23,747 bases of DNA from contig NW_023365723.1 in NCBI RefSeq assembly GCF_000003815.2, positions 28,433 to 52,179 of the forward strand. The letters run 5' to 3'. Made by a program: the position numbers and the translations under genes. This document shows positions 8,560-16,739 of the stretch, piece by piece. Source of the stretch: Branchiostoma floridae (Eukaryota; Chordata; Leptocardii; Amphioxiformes; Branchiostomatidae). The notes under the pieces are model-generated. The model did no database searches and was not told where the DNA came from. It saw only the letters and a list, made by a program, of their open reading frames with translations. Each line of letters starts with the position of its first letter. Within the stretch, counting starts at the first letter, position 1.

Positions 8560-9056
8560 GTTCACTATGTTTTGCAAGGTATTGCCGTCGTCATTATACA
8601 GAGCCAAGTTACGCTCTGGAATGTCTGGACCGGGGCAGCGGCTTTCAGTAGTATCGCACAGGTCATGGAAGAGTTGTGGGGACGTGTAGTAGTTATCACA
8701 ATACAGGGTGTGCCCCTTCTGTGGGTACGGCTCTACTAAAAGTTTGTTACGATGTCATGCGTCCTGCCCTTAGCTGAAGGCTCCGTCCCCTTTCCTCCAT
8801 ACAGCTGAAACTGACAGCAATAGCCATTGTTCGAATCACAGACTTGGTAAGCCTTCAGCCCGTACTTATCAGGCATATCCAGGTTATATGTACGAAAATT
8901 GGAGTTGCCGTGGTAGTGGACCATTCCGTCATCGATGCGTATCAGCTGTCCCGGGTTCCATGTTGTCTGGAACCTTTCCGTCAACGTTTCATATATTGTT
9001 CCCAGCTCATGCATCTGGTTGTAGTCGGGATGATCACAAGAATGGTCACAATACAC
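8560..9056 (-). pseudogene. piggyBac-type transposase fragment
   Basis: piggyBac transposases cut and paste DNA at TTAA through three Asp residues in an RNase H-like fold. The minus strand reads QTTWNPGQLIRIDDGMVHYH, then MPDKYGLKAYQVCDSNNGYC, and after a frame change near 8740 LVEPYPQKGHTLYCDNYYTS. IDDGM is the usual IDEGM with the first Asp, and CDNYYTS carries the second. The third Asp and the Cys-rich C-terminus are missing, as is most of the N-terminus. The fragment starts about 30 bases after the stop of the gene at 9087. One or two bases are missing between the two frames. The copy is dead but clearly identifiable. Confidence 0.85.
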
Positions 9057-9086
9057 AGTCTACTGAGCTATTAGATTTTATTATGT

Positions 9087-9485
9087 TTATGTAAATTGCC
9101 TGCGGTAGATCATGTCCACCACCTTGCATTCTGTCGCAATCTCCCTACCCGGCATAGTCCCCTTCTCAACACACCATTCTTCTTTGGCGCGCTTGACTTG
9201 ATCTTTGAAGGACTGTATCCGCTGGAGGTTATACATCCGTAAGTGGCAGTCACGGTTTTGTGTCAATTTCATGACCGTCACGTTTCCCATCATTGTACAG
9301 TCCATGAAATATGCTGTACTGTCCCCTACACATAGTTTCCGGACTGGTTTGCTGTATTGGACATTGTCCGGTGACAACTCGATCTCAACTTCCACTGGAC
9401 ATTCCATCCTCAGGCGCATTAAGTTCGACCCCGACGTCGTTCCGTTTGTTCCAACGTACGATTTTGGATGAATTACTGCCAAGGG
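9087..9485 (-). CDS. C-terminal exon of an unnamed invertebrate protein family
   Basis: A 133-codon open frame from near 9488 to TAA at 9089-9087. It begins PLAVIHPKSYVGTNGTTSGS and includes YSKPVRKLCVGDSTAYFMDC and QRIQSFKDQVKRAKEEWCVE. I recall a widespread uncharacterised family in corals, urchins and lancelets with this order: a basic exon with a DDKAY motif, a KLP-x-DFP exon, then a (R/H)PK-SGTT-RLR domain and a helical tail. The phase from the upstream exon does not match simply, so an indel or a missed mini-exon lies around 9535-9490. Whether the family is a host gene or transposon-borne is unknown. Confidence 0.55.
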   Translation of the reverse strand, partial: PLAVIHPKSYVGTNGTTSGSNLMRLRMECPVEVEIELSPDNVQYSKPVRKLCVGDSTAYFMDCTMMGNVTVMKLTQNRDCHLRMYNLQRIQSFKDQVKRAKEEWCVEKGTMPGREIATECKVVDMIYRRQFT

Positions 9486-9534
9486 CACATCATCAGAAGA
9501 CTTAAGACAACGTTCTCCGACTGCATTAACTTAC

Positions 9535-9658
9535 TCTTCCCTTATCAACCGAAGAGCTGATGGCGTTATATATACTGACGGTTCCGGAAAGTCGTGAAGT
9601 GGGAGCTTCCTAGTATTATCTTCTGTCAGTTGCAGTACAGCCTGGCCCTGGTGAATTC
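9535..9658 (-). CDS. Internal exon of the same unnamed family
   Basis: The acceptor (TATTTTGTGCAGAG) ends at 9659, and the donor at 9534 is the consensus GTAAGT. In phase with the exon at 9907-10006 it reads GIHQGQAVLQLTEDNTRKLP, then LHDFPEPSVYITPSALRLI. The KLP-x-x-DFP-x-SVY-TP pattern follows the DDKAYLRPGTS exon in the relatives I remember. The exon ends in phase 2. Confidence 0.6.
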
Positions 9659-9872
9659 CTCTGCACAAAATATCAAAAACAACCATGCAATTTAAACAAA
9701 CCAAATCTGTTTTCCCACTGAATAGAAGCAAGCAAGCAAAAGAAAGCAAAGATCATGACTAACTATTCAATAAGTAGAATGCAGTAATATCAAATTTCAC
9801 AAATAAAATAGAAATAATAATGAAACATCAAAGCCGTTGTTAACAAGTAGGACTGGTGTAATTAGCAACTTA

Positions 9873-9888
9873 GTGTGTGTGTGTGTGT
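9873..9888. repeat. (GT)8 microsatellite
   Basis: Perfect GT units inside the intron between the exons at 9535-9658 and 9907-10006. Confidence 0.9.
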
Positions 9889-9906
9889 AAAGTCAATGTC
9901 ACTGAC

Positions 9907-10006
9907 CTGATGTCCCAGGACGTAGATAAGCTTTATCGTCCATGCTAATAATGAGACCATGACTCAATTGCTTGTTTCTCATGTTTGCACCCATGTTCCG
10001 TCGCTG
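9907..10006 (-). CDS. Exon with SMDDKAYLRPGTS motif, unnamed family
   Basis: The acceptor CTCTTTCACCACAG is strong, and so is the donor GTCAGT. The 33 codons read QRRNMGANMRNKQLSHGLII and then SMDDKAYLRPGTS, with the last base shared with the next exon. The DDKAY-x-RPG motif looks like a catalytic or binding loop conserved in an uncharacterised invertebrate family, and the two acidic residues could be catalytic. The exon-to-exon phase match with 9535-9658 is exact, so this part of the gene is not obviously broken. Confidence 0.6.
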
Positions 10007-10149
10007 CTGTGGTGAAAGAGAAAATCTTCGGGTAACAAATTGTTTTTATCAGTGATTTTGAGGGGTGGGCAAAAAAAGGAAAAACATTCAATGTCGTCTT
10101 GAAGGATAAGCAAATATTACAGTATCACGTTCTTACAAAATGACGCTTC

Positions 10150-10896
10150 ATGAATGCCACTCGTTGATAACCTCACGGCATATCGATATCTCTTTTCTGG
10201 CATTCTGCAAATCCTTTACGAGGCCCTTGCACACATGCCACAAGTCATAGAAATGTGCAGTGTCTTTCTGCTATTCTCTGATCGATTGAGCAATACCCTT
10301 GTCCCTGTCCGTGATAAATGTACAGATTTTTTTAAACCCTGTTGACGAGGGAAATGAAAATAGCGTTTTGCCCGATCTAGTTCCATGGCATTGCTGCTAC
10401 CAGACTGATTGGGCTGGAGCAACTCGAAGTGGACAAGCTTGGAAATAGTGTTACAGAACACGTTATAAGCCCCGTACTTAGCATGGAATCATAGCGGCCA
10501 TGTCCTGTGCCTCTACCCAAAGCTCATTTGCCAAATCTGTTTTGCTGACCTTGCTTACTGCAAACGTTCGTTCGTCCGTAGCGTCGACGATGACCAATGA
10601 CACAGATTGTAAGAACAGATGATTAAGGGTCTTCCAAATAATCATTGCTGGGACAAGACCCAGATCAAGGACCCGCGAGTATTTCTCATGGGTGACCATT
10701 GAGAATAAAAGTGCAACAACACGGCCATGGATGCTCCTGTGCTCTTCCCGCGTGAAAGGAGAGGCATCAAATGAGACTGCAGCTTTTTGACAGATGCCAG
10801 TACATTGAAATTCAGGTCCGCCGCGCCTGACTCCATCCATTTAACACGGCACAAGGATCCCAGTACACCCTTCAGTTTGGCACTTTCTCTGTTCAT
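10150..10896 (-). pseudogene. Broken DDE-type transposase, probably Kolobok-like
   Basis: Minus strand, in order: KLKGVLGSLCRVKWMESG; a helical region ALLFSMVTHEKYSRVLDLGL with WKTLNHLFLQSV; GRYDSML and KYGAYNVF; SSNAMELDRAKRYF; ITDRDKGIAQSIRE; FYDLWHVCKGLVKDL. This is the layout of a large unnamed eukaryotic family I know from fish and corals (GDGR-x-DSPG, KYG(S/T)Y, TDRH, (F/Y)D-x-WH). I think it is Kolobok-like, but I am not certain. Breaks: frame changes near 10640 and 10487, a shift in the T7 run at 10327-10333, an in-frame stop at 10271-10273, and the usual GDGR Asp replaced by His (codon 10502-10500). Confidence 0.65.
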
Positions 10897-10949
10897 TTAC
10901 CTGTGTAGTTACAGCAAAGATAAGTAAGATATGTTAATTTAGCATTCAT

Positions 10950-11145
10950 GTACTGTACATTTCAAATGGAAATTCAGCAGGAGGCTGATCCTGCCATCTG
11001 GATCCATTTCTGCTGGTACGTTCTGGTGGAAGTACTTGAGCACTTCTGCCATTAAAGCTTGTTAAACTCAATGGCCTCTTGAGCCTCCATGTTGAAAAGA
11101 GCAGTGGAAAATTCCTTGTTGTTTCCTTTCCAGTTTCTCGCCGTC
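10950..11145 (-). pseudogene. Coding fragment upstream of the transposase
   Basis: The minus strand reads TARNWKGNNKEFSTALFNME and AQEAIEFNKL. After a two-base slip it continues MAEVLKYFHQNVPAEMDPDG with RISLLLNF. The Glu/Phe-rich helical text reads as protein, and it lies just upstream of the broken transposase in the same direction. It could be a 5' exon of that gene or of the DDKAY-family gene. I do not recognise it alone. Confidence 0.35.
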
Positions 11146-11440
11146 CGTTGCCCCTGGTTCGGAACTAGCAAGAATCGCCGCTGGCTTCTTAATTCCTTCT
11201 GCAAGCAGATTATCCCCCTGAGATTTATAGCAGGTTAAACTCCAAGCGCCTGCTCATATTACTCGTTGAACAAGTGCCCCCTGGCCCCCAGCGTCCTCGG
11301 CCCGCCGCGTCCGCGGCCCCCGCCTTGAACTGGTACACCGGCACCATCGCTTTGCACTTCTTGTATATTTTATGACTAGAGTTCTGATATATGAGGAGAG
11401 GATATCCCACATGACTTTCAGCTTGACCTTTTTTTCAGCC
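11146..11440. other. GC-rich stretch without a firm gene
   Basis: A GC-rich patch at 11265-11335 interrupts otherwise AT-rich DNA. Several minus-strand frames are open for short distances (for example YKSQGDNLLAEGIKKPAAIL), with no splice support. Confidence 0.25.
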
Positions 11441-11441
11441 T

Positions 11442-11488
11442 CCCCCCCCCCCCCTCATGTGTGTACTGTGCCTCATGTGTGTGCTGTA
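11442..11488. repeat. C13 run and an 18-bp tandem pair
   Basis: Thirteen C are followed by two 18-bp units beginning CCTCATGTGTGT. The second unit differs by a few bases. Confidence 0.8.
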
Positions 11489-11724
11489 CATAAAAATAGT
11501 ACATAGTACAAAACGTGTTCTGTACTGACTGCACCTCATGTTGGTGCAGAGGATGGTTTGCAGTTATGATCAATGATGAATCAGCATCTTGCAAATTCCG
11601 TGCCTCTGGGCAGTGTTTAAAATGCCCCCATTCCGTAGAAGTCAACTGCTAACACTTAATTGTTAATTTGTGTACTTGTCATTTCCTGAAGATTCTAAAG
11701 AGCTTACAAAGCTCTCTATCTGAA

Positions 11725-11824
11725 NNNNNNNNNNNNNNNNNNNNNNNNNNNNNNNNNNNNNNNNNNNNNNNNNNNNNNNNNNNNNNNNNNNNNNNNNNNN
11801 NNNNNNNNNNNNNNNNNNNNNNNN
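11725..11824. other. Assembly gap of 100 N
   Basis: Exactly 100 N, the conventional placeholder for a scaffold gap. The true distance between the flanks is unknown, so coding direction and order across it should not be assumed. Confidence 0.98.
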
Positions 11825-11899
11825 ATGTCCCTATGTGCGGTAGCCATTCTGTTCACATGCACTGGTCGATATTTTTCTTCTTTATTTCATATGAAATGT

Positions 11900-11985
11900 T
11901 TCTTTCCTTGTACTGGGCGATGAAGAACTGTGCCAAAGACGCCGGAAGGCTGCGGGGTAATATCGACAACATCATCAACCACTAG
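11900..11985 (+). CDS. Possible C-terminal coding end
   Basis: The plus strand reads WAMKNCAKDAGRLRGNIDNI and then INH with TAG at 11983-11985. The text looks like protein, but the 5' part lies in or beyond the gap and no acceptor is clear. Function is unknown. Confidence 0.25.
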
Positions 11986-11989
11986 TACG

Positions 11990-12650
11990 ACAAGGTTATT
12001 TGGATTTTCGAAAAGAAATCACAATCACAATAATGTCATTCTTATCATATTATCGCAATACATCATACATGCATGTAAATCTATACACAGGGAAATAAAT
12101 ATCACATTGGTCATAACAATAATCGAACAGAGTTGCATCTATCACAGATTTCTTTCAGTAAGAAATTTTATGTTCATGCAGAGATTGAGTCAGGACTTGA
12201 AGTTGGACATCCTGTCAAAAGAAGTGGTAAGTGGTTTTGGACCTTCTGACACTGGGTGTATCAATGAATAAAGTGGGCAGTGTACTCCCATCTGTTCCAA
12301 AAAAAAATTAAAAAAAAAACTCACTGGCAAGACCGTAGGGAGTCGAGAAGATAATATTCTAGCTAGGCGCCAGGTGGCAGAGGCAATTCTATCCAGAGAT
12401 CTCGTATGGAGATGGTGAAATATGCCATAGCGTATGTAAAGTCTCTCCATGACGTGTTTACTACCAATAGAAAAGATGAGTCGAGCTCCAAGTCCCAATA
12501 GCTACTAGTTAGGGGGCTACAGTGGACATCAACATAATCTATAAGGATCAAAGGGACAGTATGACTGCTGAATAATTAGCGAGGTCTAGAGCAGAGATGT
12601 ACTGGACCCACGTCAAGAAAGATTTGACAGCGATAATGCTGTGCAGGAAC
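11990..12650. other. No gene seen
   Basis: AT-rich DNA with A-runs near 12300-12320. Short frames on both strands carry no motif or splice support. Confidence 0.45.
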
Positions 12651-12654
12651 ATGC

Positions 12655-12920
12655 GGGTCTTGACAACGGCAGACGGAAATGATTCGCTCTTCGAAGGCAC
12701 GCTAGAAAGGCGAGGGTCAGAGTCACTTGGGAAATCGAGGTAGAAAACTTAACGAACATGCTTAGTGACGTTGGAACGCGCAACCTACCAGATTTTGCAG
12801 CTTTGAAGCAATGATTGGCGAGATATCACAACTAGGAATCACAGTGGAGACTCATGACTGTAGTAACGTAATTATATCTCGAATCTTAGAAGTATTGAAC
12901 TGTTCTTCTCTCAATGTTTA
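12655..12920 (-). repeat. Three-copy repeat family, copy 2
   Basis: Inverted match to 7345-7595. Shared landmarks are GGCAGACGGAAATGAT, CTTCGAAGGCACGCT and ACAGTGGAGACTCATGACTG. It overlaps the copy 3 homology only at its start (about 12655-12740 against 23358-23453). The frame is broken here. Confidence 0.85.
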
Positions 12921-13013
12921 ACCCGCTAGAAAGTATCTTCTACTCTTAGCTTTTCGTGACTATGTATACAACAATAATCCAGTAATAATTGTAACATAGA
13001 ATCTGACGAACCG

Positions 13014-13196
13014 ATGTCTGGTAACTATGATCGTGAGTTGTTTGAAGAACAGAATGAAGAACATGCCCTGTATCATCTTGGACCTGACATTCGAGGAAGT
13101 ATAGCATCTATTCTAGCCAAGTTCAGATTGCTACGGCGAGTTTTCAGGGCAACTCTCCCTATGGAAACTTGTGCAGAAGATGTTACTCAGTTTTAA
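13014..13196 (+). CDS. Short ORF, possible 5' exon
   Basis: ATG at 13014, 60 codons, from MSGNYDRELFEEQNEEHALY through GPDIRGSIASILAKFRLL to DVTQF, with a TAA stop. The acidic helical text looks like protein. The start context (CCGATGT) is fair. No donor was found that would link it to the acidic exon at 13271, and no domain is recognised. Confidence 0.3.
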   Translation: MSGNYDRELFEEQNEEHALYHLGPDIRGSIASILAKFRLLRRVFRATLPMETCAEDVTQF

Positions 13197-13270
13197 AAAC
13201 AACTGCAGTTGAAATGGGTCCGCTTTTGATGTGACAGTTTCCATATTGCAGAATTACAAATTATATGCAG

Positions 13271-13417
13271 AAAGTGATAGAACATGTGCAAGAACTGGGC
13301 AGATCAGCACTGTTGAATGACGAGGAGCCAGAGGAGACACAGGTACGGCCAGAGGTGCGGGGGGTCCCGGAGGACGAGGAGGCGGATCTAGAGGCGCCCG
13401 GCGTCGAGGGACAGCCA
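13271..13417 (+). CDS. Acidic exon, unrecognised gene
   Basis: An acceptor-like TATGCAG ends at 13270, and a consensus donor GTAAGT follows 13417. The 49 codons read KVIEHVQELGRSALLNDEEP, then a Glu/Asp/Pro-rich tail with PEDEEADLEAPGVEGQP. This is GC-rich in an AT-rich setting and keeps frame throughout. It joins in phase 0 to the small exon at 13498. The acidic tail suggests a flexible C-terminus of a nuclear protein, but function is unknown. Confidence 0.45.
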
Positions 13418-13497
13418 GTAAGTTCTAATGTTTCAAATTATTCCTAACCAATGTAACGCAAGTTCACCTTTATTTATTTATTCAATCATTAATTTAG

Positions 13498-13530
13498 GAC
13501 GAGGAAGACACGCGTCGACTATGCATGTGA
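13498..13530 (+). CDS. Candidate terminal mini-exon
   Basis: The acceptor TTCAATCATTAATTTAG ends at 13497. In phase 0 the frame reads DEEDTRRLCM and then TGA. It continues the acidic character of the exon at 13271-13417. Alternatively the exon uses a GTGAGG donor at 13527 and continues beyond the minisatellite. Confidence 0.35.
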   Translation, partial: DEEDTRRLCM

Positions 13531-13734
13531 GGGGAGGGGGGTGATGCGTGGAGGGCGCCGCTACGTACGTGGCACATATGCACGTTTCTAATTATGTCGC
13601 TTAGATTTTAATTGACTTTTAGTTAGGTAACAATTTTATTTCTCTGTAATTCCTTCTTTTGTCGATGTACTTTTGACACATTATTAGTCTAATGACTTGT
13701 TTTGAAGGAGGCCCTATATTAATGTTTTATAATG

Positions 13735-15091
13735 CAGCAGGGAGGTGGCGGCCACCAGCAGCAGGAAGGTGTTCGCCGCCAGCAGCAGGGAGGTGTTCGC
13801 CACCAGCAGCAGGAAGGTGTTCGCCACCAGCAGCAGGGAGGTGTTCGCCGCCAGCAGCAGGAAGGTGTTCGCCACCAGCAGCAGGGAGGTGTTCGCCGCC
13901 GCCAGCAGCAGGGAGGTGTTCGCCGCCAGCAGCAGGGGGTGTTCGCCACCAGCAGCAGGGAGGTGTTCGCCACCAGCAGCAGGGAGGTGTTCGCCGCCAG
14001 CAGCAGGAAGGTGTTCGCCACCAGCAGCAGGGAGGTGTTCGCCGCCGCCAGCAGCAGGGAGGTGTTCGCCGCCAGCAGCAGGGGGTGTTCGCCACCAGCA
14101 GCAGGGAGGTGTTCGCCACCAGCAGCAGGGAGGTGTTCGCCGCCAGCAGCAGGGAGGTGTTCGCCACCAGCAGCAGGGAGGTGTTCGCCACCAGCAGCAG
14201 GGAGGTGTTCGCCACCAGCAGGGAGGTGTTCGCCACCAGCAGCAGGGAGGTGTTCGCCGCCAGCAGCAGGGAGGTGTTCGCCGCCAGCAGCAGGGAGGTG
14301 TTCGCCGCCAGCAGCAGGGAGGTGTTCGCCGCCAGCAGCAGGGAGGTGTTCGCCGCCAGCAGCAGGGAGGTGTTCGCCACCAGCAGCAGGGAGGTGTTCG
14401 CAGCCAGCAGCAGGGAGGTGTTCGCCGCCAGCAGCAGGGAGGTGTTCGCCGCCAGCAGCAGGGAGGTGTTCGCCGCCAGCAGCAGGGAGGTGTTCGCCGC
14501 CAGCAGCAGGAAGGTGTTCGCCTCCAGCAGCAGGGAGAGGTGTTCGCGACCAGCAGCAGGGAGGTGTTCGCCACCAGCAGCAGGGAGGTGTTCGCCACCA
14601 GCAGGGAGGTGTTCGCCTCCAGCAGCAGGGACGTGTTCGCCACCAGCAGCAGGGAGGTGTTCGCCACCAGCTGCAGGGAGGTGTTCGCCACCAGCAGCAG
14701 GGAGGTGTTCGCCACCAGCAGAAGGGAGGTGTTCGCCACCAGCAGAAGGGAGGTGTTCGCCACAAGCAGCAGGGAGGTGTTCGCCACCAGCAGCAGGGAG
14801 GTGTTCGCCGCCAGCAGCAGGGAGGTGTTCGCCGCCAGCAGCAGGGGGGTGTTCGCCGCCAGCAGCAGGGAGGTGTTCGCCGCCAGCAGCAGGGAGGTGT
14901 TCGCCACCAGCAGTAGGGAGGTGTTCGCCACCAGCAGCAGGGAGGTGTTCGCCACCAGCTGCAGGGAGGTGTTCGCCACCAGCAGCAGGGAGGTGTTCGC
15001 CGCCAGCAGCAGGGAGGTGTTCACCGCCAGCAGCAGGGGGGTGTTCGCCACCAGCAGCAGGGGGTGGCAGCCACGAGCAGCAGGGAGGTGT
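13735..15091. repeat. 24-bp GC-rich minisatellite, about 56 units
   Basis: Tandem array of the unit GGAGGTGTTCGCC(A/G)CC + AGCAGCAG (24 bp). The main variation is CACC against CGCC. There are also 27-bp units (extra GCC), 21-bp units (one CAG lost, near 14212 and 14595), 23-bp units (GGGGGT instead of GGGAGGT) and one unit with an extra GA near 14531. A 146-bp block with the same 27- and 23-bp variants occurs twice, starting at 13861 and 14007. The unit length is a multiple of 3 and the unit has no stops, so long frames exist on both strands. These are not evidence of a protein. The first and last units share GGTGGC instead of GGTGTTC. Confidence 0.97.
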
Positions 15092-15137
15092 CAGTTTTGT
15101 TGCGAGATAGAACGAGATAGGAAGAAACCTGAGCCCT

Positions 15138-15366
15138 GTGGATGTGTGGTACCCACTGTACAAGCTCAGGAGGCACCAGACGGAGACACCTGATGTTGGC
15201 AGCTCAGTTGACCTTATAAGAGCCACCAATCTTTTTCTCTTTGATGTTATGCGGCAAGGAGAAAGCAACAGTTTGCCAGATTCCCTACGGTACCTACTAG
15301 TAGACCTACTTGCTGTTGCAGAAAAGCCTTTCGACAAGCCTGAAGTACCTGATGGCTGTCCACAGC
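15138..15366 (+). CDS. Coding-like stretch, unrecognised
   Basis: The plus strand reads VWYPLYKLRRHQTETPDVGS, then LIRATNLFLFDVMRQGESNS and LRYLLVDLLAVAEKPFDKPE. The regular hydrophobic spacing suggests helices. The frame continues into the dispersed repeat at 15368 and stops at 15432-15434, so the repeat probably truncated the gene. It begins about 50 bases after the minisatellite. No splice acceptor is convincing, and I recognise no family. Confidence 0.35.
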
Positions 15367-15367
15367 C

Positions 15368-15573
15368 ACGACATTTTGTGTCGTACCAAATGTCCAACCT
15401 CTCCTCACAGAATGTGGAATGCTCTTCTGCTTAAATCATTCAGAAGAGACTGTACAGAGGCCAAGGCCTGGAATGAAAGAGATACAGAAATGGCAGTGAC
15501 AGGATAGAAGCACTTCCCTTGTATCAGTGCGCGTAAACATCTGAAATGACGCCAGACTCCAAATGAAAGACTT
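15368..15573 (+). repeat. Dispersed repeat, shorter copy (partner 3486-3714)
   Basis: About 200 bases matching the reverse complement of 3486-3714, with a deletion of about 9 bases near 15494. Boundaries are sharp at the left (CGACATTTTGTGTCGTACC). Confidence 0.8.
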
Positions 15574-15886
15574 ACGCACAAGTTACAACGTCAAAAATTA
15601 CACAGAACAGAATAAAATAGTAAAGAACAAACAAAACAGTATATTGTATCTACATGTTGATCTAACATTGCCTTTCTCGGCCGGACTACTTTATGGCGGC
15701 GCGTGTGCATATTCCGTCTGGGGAGGGTATTCGGTGAAGGCTCGATGATGACGTACAAAGCGCAGTGAGGCTTACTTAGGGTTTCTTGAAGCACCGCTCC
15801 TTACAAAATAAGGAGAATAGTCTAGTTCATAATGAAAGAAACGTACACTTGTGGAGCAGCATCAAATATATCCCTTTTCATTGCAG

Positions 15887-16222
15887 TTCTCAGAGGAGAG
15901 GAATGTGAAACTGGGCTGGACTCCACGGCCAATACACAAGACAAAATACGCCAAAAGCATCCTGCCCATCTTTTACAAGGAGTATTTCCTGACTTGCTTG
16001 GACGAGAAGATTTTCAGGATAACCTTTAATTGTGTGAGGAACCGGCAATTCTATATAAAGGAAAAGGTAGTGGACTTCGTACAAAGCAACAACCCAGTGG
16101 CTTCTGGAAGGTTCATGAAGGCTAATTTCCGAGTTCAAGACAGGAACATTATGAGGGAATACCCTTGCAAACGCTGCCGTGTTCACGGAGTTGTCGCGGC
16201 CGTGAAAGGACACAAGCGGTAG
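15887..16222 (+). CDS. Basic exon before the ParB-like region, unrecognised
   Basis: A strong acceptor TCCCTTTTCATTGCAG ends at 15886. The frame runs 111 codons to TAG at 16220-16222, starting FSEERNVKLGWTPRPIHKTK, with ILPIFYKEYFLTCLDEKIFR, NNPVASGRFMKANFRVQD and a C-terminal CKRC motif. The protein is Lys/Arg-rich with many aromatic residues. A possible donor (GCG then GTAGTA) just before the stop would link it to the region at 16257, which encodes a ParB-like domain. A joint gene is possible, but the phase cannot be fixed because the downstream region is broken. No named domain is recognised. Confidence 0.5.
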   Translation, partial: FSEERNVKLGWTPRPIHKTKYAKSILPIFYKEYFLTCLDEKIFRITFNCVRNRQFYIKEKVVDFVQSNNPVASGRFMKANFRVQDRNIMREYPCKRCRVHGVVAAVKGHKR

Positions 16223-16256
16223 TAATTTGAGACATTTGTGATTGAAACGATGACAG

Positions 16257-16722
16257 CTCTAACATCCAGGACGAGAAATTGTTGGAGGCTGCAGGCTCTT
16301 GCGTTGGAACATATGTGATCAGTATTGTGCAGCTAAAGCACCCAGAGAAGTTCAGGCAGGTGCAAGCCCTGAACGAGAAACATGTTGAGAAACTAAAGAA
16401 CAGCTTTCTGGCAGCCTTACCTTCCAGTCAGCAGGGTCATTGATTGGTTTTATCAAGAGGGAAGACTGCCATGCAGTCAATACAGTGGAGGACTTTGACA
16501 AAGGAAATCAAGAAAGGTACTGTATAGAGATAATTGATGGCAACCATGGATCGCTTGGAGGCCCGGGGCAGAGCACTAATGGAAGCAAGTGTGTAGAAGA
16601 AAGGTAGATTTTCTCCAACGAAGAGAAATGTTACTGTGTACGTGGGCCTACAAGATGACATCTGCCTCGCTTCTGGCTTATATTATAACAACACAGTTGA
16701 AACGCAATTTTTTTTTGGTCAA
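16257..16722 (+). pseudogene. Degenerate ParB-like domain
   Basis: ParB-like domains bind or cut DNA, or act as CTP switches, and occur in some invertebrate proteins of unknown role. After an acceptor-like GATGACAG the frame reads VQLKHPEKFRQVQALNEKHV with EKLKNSFLAAL. A one-base slip gives GFIKREDCHAVNTV and RYCIEIIDGNH. Another slip gives RLEARGRALMEAS, and then, past an in-frame TAG, RNVTVYVGLQDDICLASGLY with YNNTVET. The pattern P-x-FR-x(n)-LN-x-HV-x-LK-x-SF, then IIDGNHR-EA, then V-VYVGL-DD-LA-YN follows the ParB order. At least three breaks make it a pseudogene or a badly assembled exon. Confidence 0.5.
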
Positions 16723-16726
16723 TAAA
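16721..16726 (+). promoter_or_regulatory. PolyA signal AATAAA
   Basis: AATAAA overlaps the TAA that ends the ParB-like reading. It may mark the 3' end of that gene. Confidence 0.35.
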
Positions 16727-16739
16727 ATATACAACATAA

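Noticed and set aside
8820-8840. tRNA-like GTTCGAATC box
   Set aside because: It lies inside the piggyBac coding sequence, and no matching A box or cloverleaf is present.
11668-11985. Open frame crossing the gap
   Set aside because: It spans 100 N of unknown sequence, so continuity is not supported. Only the right end was kept as a weak candidate.
7345-12920. Copies 1 and 2 as terminal inverted repeats of one 5.6-kb element
   Set aside because: A third copy exists elsewhere with different boundaries, no target duplication is visible at the outer ends, and an assembly gap lies between.
13735-15091. CRISPR-like array
   Set aside because: There are no spacers; units are directly abutting and only 24 bp, in a eukaryotic setting.
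13692-15397. Very long frames (up to 556 codons) on both strands
   Set aside because: They are artefacts of a 24-bp tandem unit with no stop codon in any frame. Indel variants switch the frame, and no unique coding sequence is attached.
15368-15573. LINE ORF2 C-terminus (WNALLL pattern)
   Set aside because: The WN-(A/S)-L resemblance is too short and no reverse transcriptase motif is nearby.
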